The notes below the pieces were generated by a model. That model was not told where the DNA came from and made no database searches. It was given only the letters and a program-made list of their open reading frames with translations. A program made the translations under genes and the position numbers. Below, piece after piece: positions 58,801 to 64,000 of a stretch of DNA of 64,000 bases. Where the stretch lies: contig NC_049993.1 in the NCBI RefSeq assembly GCF_000003815.2, positions 14,416,324 to 14,480,323 on the forward strand, given 5' to 3'. How positions within the stretch are numbered: position 1 is the first letter of the stretch; every line of letters starts with the position of its first letter. Source of the DNA: Branchiostoma floridae (taxonomy: Eukaryota; Chordata; Leptocardii; Amphioxiformes; Branchiostomatidae).

Positions 58801-59492
58801 TTCCAGCCGGGTAAATATTAGAATTAAATACTTCGGACCTTTGTTCAATTGTAAAGCTTTTTTATTGTATTGTCTTTTTTTTTAAATTTCTTCATGACAT
58901 ATGATTTAAATAACTAATTTTATTTTTGGTACTTTGCCATTATCAATTACACATACATAGATAGTAGCATTTTGTTTTCTTTGTAATTCTTTGTTTTCCG
59001 GAAGCAAGCCTCGAGCTCGTAAACAAATATTTTTGTTGCATTCTCTTCTTATATTTCAAATCTGAAATTTAAAAGTCAAATGAATAAATATATTGATAAA
59101 AAGGCCCCGAAATGACAATTCTATCTGAATGAATGAATGATTTATTAAAACGTGATACTTTGCACCAAAAAATAAATTACATGGCAAAATGCATATTACC
59201 ACGAGACATACGTTATAGATGAACAATATGGCAAAACATTAAAATTGTCCTTTACAATACACCAGCGTCATCTTTATTTATTATACATTTTTGCATCTCC
59301 TAATATCATATTTCGCTGGATATAGGCGTACATAATAACCACGCTATAATTTGCTCAATGTTAGATAATTGCGGCTCATTATAGACTTATGCGTCAAGAC
59401 GGGAAGCAAGAGGGATTTAGGTTCGTCAAAACGACGTCATACAGTTGTAAAACATAGATATCAGTGACAAGGCCTTGCGGTGGTTATTTCGC
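55801..59492. other. Gene-free stretch, sixth part
   Basis: Contains an intact MITE (56427-56646) and, at 58295-58380, a repeat with 'ACAGGTCCAGACCTGGACCT' and 'GTACCGGTACC' that resembles 17820-17910. The 98-codon frame at 57192-57488 is unrecognised. Nothing else seen. Confidence 0.45.
56427..56646. mobile_element. Uninterrupted GTTCACCTTTATCC-type MITE
   Basis: Ends 'TAACGCTACTACACCTTTAT' and 'ATAAAGGTGAACCAGCGTTA' are inverted repeats about 22 bp long, extending inward through 'GGTTAACCTATAT' against 'ATATAGGTTACC'. This is the empty-site relative of the interrupted copy at 19556-20597. Confidence 0.75.
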
Positions 59493-59713
59493 ATACTGTA
59501 AATGCAGAAATGTTCACGGTAGTTTTATGTTCGCGGTTTTCGCTGTGGCCTCTTCACCGTGAAAACCACCNNNNNNNNNNNNNNNNNNNNNNNNNNNNNN
59601 NNNNNNNNNNNNNNNNNNNNNNNNNNNNNNNNNNNNNNNNNNNNNNNNNNNNNNNNNNNNNNNNNNNNNNCGCGAAAGTAAATCCCTCCAAACTTAAATG
59701 CATTTTCAGTACA
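59493..59713. mobile_element. Foldback MITE split by an assembly gap
   Basis: 'TACTGTAAATGCAGAAATG' on the left and 'CTTAAATGCATTTTCAGTA' on the right are inverted copies. 'GTTCGCGG..TTCGC' and 'CACCGTGAAAACCACC' form an inner stem leading into the N run. 'CGCGAAAGTAAA' resumes after it. The element appears to be a long CG-rich hairpin whose centre was not assembled. Confidence 0.6.
59571..59670. other. Assembly gap (100 N)
   Basis: Exactly 100 N, the usual placeholder for unknown length. Any open frame drawn across it is meaningless. Confidence 0.99.
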
Positions 59714-61783
59714 GACACGCATAAAAAAAAAGACACAGGTTTTCATCAAACTAAATCTCAATACTGTTTGCTTGAAATAAAGAGAATTTTTCGCACAAAA
59801 AAAGTCTTGTTTTAACTTTAAGTTAATAACTATTCATTTGTACCTGAATGTGGAAACAATACCAGAGAAGAAATTAAATCATGAAAAAATGAGGGAAAAT
59901 CAGGGACTTTATACGATAAATGATTCCCCCATCTTCACACTGTCAAACTTGAACTTTGGCCGAATTTACCAGGTGGCGCGAACTTCAGTTTTGTCCGTAG
60001 CGGTCCCGTATTTTACCCACCTGTCTCAAATAAGTGTGAAAAAAATTCTAAAAGTTGATTGCCGCAATGAGTTGCCGCAAAAAGGCGCTTTAGGTCGCAA
60101 AGAGGTCGCAATGTGATCTGTCTAGTGTGCGTTGTGAGGGGGTGGGGGGTGAGTTATGTCTGTATTACGAGACAGACAGGCGTGGCCTGTGTGATTCGTA
60201 TCTGTCAGAACCGTCCAACCCATGCGTCGTCGTCTGGTCTGGGGGAAGGACTCGAGAACTACTGAACGCTTTGCTCGCTGAGTGGAGATGCCTCTACTCA
60301 ATCACAACTAGCTAGGGGACATTTCATCACACAACGACGCCTATATGAAGGGCATTGACCAACAAAATGCTGTAAAATGAAATGTGTTTTGTTTTCTCTT
60401 TCAATTATGTCTGTAACATCAAGTTCTCTGCCAATTTTTACTACTGCTGTACTACAAAATGTTTCAAAAGCAAATTTATAATACCGCGAAAAAAAACTAG
60501 ATTATTTCCCCACAAAACTACATTAATCTGCAATGCTCGCTTATGTTTATTTGTCAATGACTTGAATAATTTTAACGTTGCTTTGTTTTAGCATAAATTT
60601 AAGGGTTAATTCAAGAAGTTTAATGAAGAAAGGATTGCTTTGTGCTGCTGTGCATGCATACTTTATGTTAGAAGCATTCGAAACGATTGCGACTCATAGC
60701 GATTTCTTTGTAAACTGCAGATAACAAAAAAAATATAACCGGTACAGACATACATTCTAACTAAATTGTCGAAGAGTTTTTATTCAATGTGTGTCGGCAA
60801 GATATATTAATCTGAAATGAAAAATGATGTGAATTATTTCACACAGCTTCAAAGGTATAGTATATACGTTTGCGACCATATTGCATATTCACGTAGGCAC
60901 GATCTGGTCTGGAATATTTATCAGGTATTTTTTCTACACATATGTGACATATTCCTATGTTTTAGTGTAATAGTCTCATATCTTTTAAGTTAACCCAATT
61001 CCTTGTAGACCATTAAGAACTCGCCTCTAGGCTGTTCTAAATAAAGTACGTTCTCGTAGCTTGAGGGAATCATTATTGTGTTTGAGAATTGTCGTTTCTA
61101 TATCATGAGACGTCGTAAAAACGTCGGCATTCTATGTACTATAATGATATCTATTATTAGCTGTGTAAATGTTATACCAGCAATGTTTCATTGCGATTTT
61201 TGTTCTGTTCCATTCATTGAATACACAAATACATTTGACATTGGTATGCACAATCGCTCCCTTATCATTGCATTCTACTTACGTTTTTCAGTCATATTAT
61301 GTTGCTATTACATAGATCATAGAAACGTAAGTATATATAAACCCGGCCGATGTCTATAGATAAAAACGGTTCATGAATAACTTTACAATTGCGGCATTTT
61401 TCGCCATTTTACCTAAAAAAAGTATTAAATATCTCAAGCAAATAAACTACTAGTAAGTAAGAAATAAATCATTTTTTTTTCAGGAGACGTGTATGGTTGG
61501 AAAATCATTTTATTACGTAACCTGGACAGCCCTTATTCCAGTGTTTTACTGCGCTCGTACTTTTTCCAGGTTCTGCAGTGTGGCGCTTTTGCCAAATGGC
61601 GTTTGTCAAGTTTCACAATTTCAAGTTTACTGTTGTTGTTATATATCAGTGATGTTCTGCTGCTGCAGTGGTCATGACCGTCTTTATCTGCAATCAGTTC
61701 TTATTTAAGTGCATTTACTGTGTTCTGTGTACTTGTTACGGTGACAAAAGCATATTAAAAACATACCAAAATCATGAAAATCC
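59714..61783. other. Non-coding stretch upstream of the FAAH gene
   Basis: No exon recognised. Short open frames at 59838-60116, 61078-61359 and 61489-61708 match no family I know. A pyrimidine tract and CAG at 61472-61484 resemble an acceptor, but the following sequence does not look like FAAH. The promoter of the FAAH gene may be here or in the gaps. Confidence 0.4.
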
Positions 61784-62155
61784 GTCGTTCCCTTCTTGAG
61801 TTATCCACTTCAGAATTTTTTGACAAAAATGCCCCTGCTATCCCAAACCTAGTTGCTAGGGGGCCCAAACTTATGTCACTTCTTCCTGAGCACAAGAGCT
61901 ATCTAAAACCTTTAAATTCGTGACCATAGGTTGTTCAGAACACGAGATAGCAAAACCGGCAGTTGCGCTGCAGTACCAAGGGAAGCCGCTAGGGGGCCCA
62001 AAATCTAATCACTTTCAGCTTTCATCACACCTCACCAACACTCTAAGTATGACACCAATCCATCCAGCCGTTCTCTGAGTTATCTTGTTGACAGACAGAC
62101 AGACACACAAACGCTACTGAAAATATTACCTCCATGACATTTCATGGAGGTAAAA
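61784..62155. repeat. Dispersed repeat ending in a palindrome
   Basis: Internal near-duplicates 'GCTAGGGGGCCCAAA' (61855 and 61989) and 'GAGTTATC' lead to '(GACA)n CACAAACGC', then the perfect palindrome 62128-62155 (arms TTACCTCCATGA and TCATGGAGGTAA). It looks like a family member abutting the second assembly gap. Confidence 0.55.
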
Positions 62156-62162
62156 AGAAAGT

Positions 62163-62262
62163 NNNNNNNNNNNNNNNNNNNNNNNNNNNNNNNNNNNNNN
62201 NNNNNNNNNNNNNNNNNNNNNNNNNNNNNNNNNNNNNNNNNNNNNNNNNNNNNNNNNNNNNN
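62163..62262. other. Assembly gap (100 N)
   Basis: Exactly 100 N. The upstream part of the first visible FAAH exon, and possibly its start codon and membrane anchor, lie in or before it. Confidence 0.99.
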
Positions 62263-62263
62263 C

Positions 62264-62320
62264 GAAGAAAGGCAAAAGGCCCTTCAAGACGTGCTTAAGT
62301 CCTTAGATACTGACGATAAG
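62264..62320 (+). CDS. FAAH: FAAH first visible exon (5' end lost in gap)
   Basis: Encodes EERQKALQDVLKSLDTDDK in phase 0 to donor AAG|GTAAGA. The highly charged helix matches the region just after the membrane anchor in FAAH proteins. The true 5' boundary lies within or before the N run. Confidence 0.75.
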
Positions 62321-63428
62321 GTAAGAAATGGCCATATTTATATTCACAAGCATTTGAACAATAAACGTTTCTGTCCAACACAATTTCTAAAACTGCTGTA
62401 GTTTTTCTGAGATTTTTAGGCTAAATTTTCTCATGACAGTTTACAATGCTTAGCAATAGACACAGTTTTGCAGTTGATAATAGATCTAGTTCTTATTCTT
62501 TGTGATCTAAATGTACTTTCTTTAAAAATATGAGGTATTTAAGATATTTCGTTGTATTTGTTGTAAGGCAGTGACTTGAGCGTTTATACTGTTATATCTT
62601 AGTAAATGGGGGGGGGGGGCATGTTTGGCTGTAGGGACGATAAGCAAATATTCAGAGTACAAATAAAATACGAAGGTCCAAAGTTTGAAATAGGTCGGTT
62701 TAGTATTTAAACACAATAGCTGACAAGAAAGCTTGTAAACGTACCCATCAGTTTCGCCATTACAGTATTTCACGAAATGATAATATTAATAATGGTATGT
62801 AAGATGATAGTCTTGTGTACAGTGAATTTGTATAACAAAAAATATTTTAATCTTAAGAGCTTTTCGCTTTCACACGCGTACTGCTCAATCTTCAGTTGGC
62901 GTTTTGTCTAATTTTGTCCATCTACACATTATATATAATGTTTATTAAAAATTCTTGCCCGTGGGCTAGTTGCATGTGACATGGGACATTCAGACAAAGT
63001 AAGAAAACAATATCAAAGGTGTCTACTCTAGTCTTAAACTAGTAAAAGCTAACTCTAGGTCCTTAGTTATAAAATTCATCGTCTACATTTAGGGATTGGC
63101 GGACAAAAGGAAGGAGATCTTGACACTGACCTTGCTCCAGCTGACCCAGCAGCTGCAAGATGGACAGCTGTCAGCTGTACAGGTGCTACAGGCATACCAG
63201 GAGAAGGTACGGAATTCAAACATGTGACAGATAACATGCTAAACTATGTCAACACATTTGTTTAGCCTTTGTATGTAGGATTTCGAAAAAAAATGCATGT
63301 CTGTCCATTAACGTTGTGAAGTTATGCGTGGATTTGTGTCCAGTCTTGTAGCTTCATTGCGGCTGGAAATGGCTGACTGGGTACTAAAATCCAACGCAAT
63401 TTTCTCAGAGGTTTACATTATTCATGTT

Positions 63429-63460
<32 letters not shown>

Positions 63461-63994
63461 GCTGCTTCAGGCCCTAGCAGTCCACGACGGCATCAATTGC
63501 ATCACTGAACCCATCCCGAACGCACTCGTAGGCATACTTTGCTTTATACCTGTACTCAAAATGACAGTTACAAAATATATTTACTATCTATAGTGTCATA
63601 CCATTATGCATATATTAATGGGGAGGGAGTAAATAGATGCAATTTTTAAGCAAATATCATAGTTATCTCTGGTATGTAATTGTATGAATCTGGACAATAA
63701 ACTTGGCTTACCAGTCATACTGCGATAAAACGTATGCGAGCTGGGGAGGGTGGTGCCTGCAGTTGATGACTAACTTGCTGTGACAGCTCGTTTTTTTTAA
63801 TAAAGCAACTAGAACAAGTTGATAGAGGGTCCCAACCTACATCATTTCCCCATTTAAATGAGGGAATTTACACCTCCATACCCTATTCAACAATTCATTT
63901 GCAGACGAGAGCCCAGGAATTAGACAGCACCGATCAAAAGCCGGGTCTGCTGTATGGAGTCCCCGTGTCAATCAAAGACAACATCAACATCAAG
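62264..63994 (+). CDS. FAAH: Fatty-acid amide hydrolase (amidase signature family), N-terminal part, 4 exons visible
   Basis: Join: (gap) 62264-62320, 63093-63206, 63471-63527, 63905-63994, continuing past the window. All junctions are GT/AG and phase 0. FAAH is an integral membrane serine hydrolase that cleaves anandamide and related fatty-acid amides with a Ser-Ser-Lys triad. The translation follows the FAAH N-terminal region: helical 'EERQKALQDVLKSLDT', then 'ILTLTLLQLTQQLQDGQLSA', 'ALAVHDGINCITEPIPNAL', and 'LLYGVPVSIKDN', where the lysine is the expected catalytic Lys of the amidase signature. The Gly/Ser-rich signature and both serines lie beyond the right edge. Other amidase-signature paralogues (FAAH2-like) share the YGVP-x-S-x-K box, but the preceding QLT...V..AY..K and NC.T blocks favour FAAH1-type. 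Enzyme class is firm, exact paralogue less so. Confidence 0.85.
63093..63206 (+). CDS. FAAH: FAAH exon: helical region before the amidase core
   Basis: 38 codons, GLADKRKEILTLTLLQLTQQ onward to VLQAYQEK. Acceptor TACATTTAG, donor GTACGG. The block L-x-Q-L-x-x-x-L-x-x-G-x-L-S-x-x-x-V-x-x-A-Y is the standard start of amidase-signature enzymes. Confidence 0.9.
63430..63463. repeat. (GTT)n microsatellite beside a FAAH acceptor
   Basis: About 11 GTT units immediately upstream of the 63471 exon. Length variation here could affect acceptor strength. Confidence 0.95.
63471..63527 (+). CDS. FAAH: FAAH exon: NC-x-T block
   Basis: 19 codons, ALAVHDGINCITEPIPNAL. The acceptor lies directly after a (GTT)n tract that supplies its pyrimidine/GT-rich run (GCTGCTTCAG); donor GTAGGC. 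In FAAH this block is 'A-x-x-V-N-x-x-x-N-C-V-T'. Confidence 0.88.
63905..63994 (+). CDS. FAAH: FAAH exon with catalytic lysine (YGVPVSIKD)
   Basis: 30 codons, TRAQELDSTDQKPGLLYGVP then VSIKDNINIK. Donor GTATGT at the very end of the window. The lysine after VSI is at the catalytic Lys position of the amidase signature triad. Asp-Asn follow it, as in many bacterial-type amidases, where mammalian FAAH1 has Glu-Cys. Confidence 0.92.
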
Positions 63995-64000
63995 GTATGT

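Noticed and set aside
59480-59815. Open frames spanning the N runs (also 62144-62401)
   Set aside because: N codons are not evidence; only the part after 62263 is supported, by FAAH similarity.
61472-61708. Pyrimidine tract plus CAG followed by an open frame, considered as a first FAAH exon
   Set aside because: The translation does not resemble the FAAH membrane anchor, and the frame contains no usable donor in phase.

Overview
The window is animal nuclear DNA: coding exons are short, bounded by GT/AG, and separated by AT-rich introns full of transposons and tandem repeats. A cephalochordate (amphioxus, Branchiostoma-like) is my best guess. The grounds are the repeat landscape, minisatellites whose unit carries a splice acceptor, Penelope-type hammerhead ribozymes, and an invertebrate deuterostome style of immunoglobulin receptor. 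The species cannot be fixed from sequence alone. Two runs of exactly 100 N mark assembly gaps.

Layout. 1-4973 has no gene I can support; it holds a decayed tandem array with a LINE tail inserted in it. 4974-29758 (+) is one complete gene that I assembled from seven exons. All six introns are phase 1, and the product is predicted at 541 residues. It is a type I membrane receptor: signal peptide, a V-like Ig domain without its cysteine pair, two ordinary Ig domains, one transmembrane helix, a cytoplasmic SH3 domain, and a last exon with an ITIM-like tyrosine motif. 29759-59492 is about 30 kb with no gene I can support, made of MITEs, palindromes, satellites and a SINE-like copy. 62264-64000 (+) carries the first visible exons of a fatty-acid amide hydrolase (FAAH-type amidase signature enzyme). 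It runs off the right edge, and its amino end lies in or before a gap.

The introns carry an unusual load. Intron 2 has a 5'-truncated LINE with an intact 584-codon frame and a perfect target-site duplication. It also has two hammerhead-ribozyme loci, one with an intact core. Intron 3 holds a nested pair, a TTAA-flanked element inside another MITE. Introns 4 and 6 contain minisatellites that run up to the acceptor of the next exon.

The most interesting item is the receptor. An SH3 domain and an ITIM-like motif in the tail of an Ig receptor would combine adaptor and inhibitory signalling in one chain, with a cysteine-less V-like tip resembling CEACAM N-domains. Second are the minimal type I hammerhead ribozymes at 17055-17096 and 53256-53304. 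The receptor and FAAH genes are about 32 kb apart and show no functional link.
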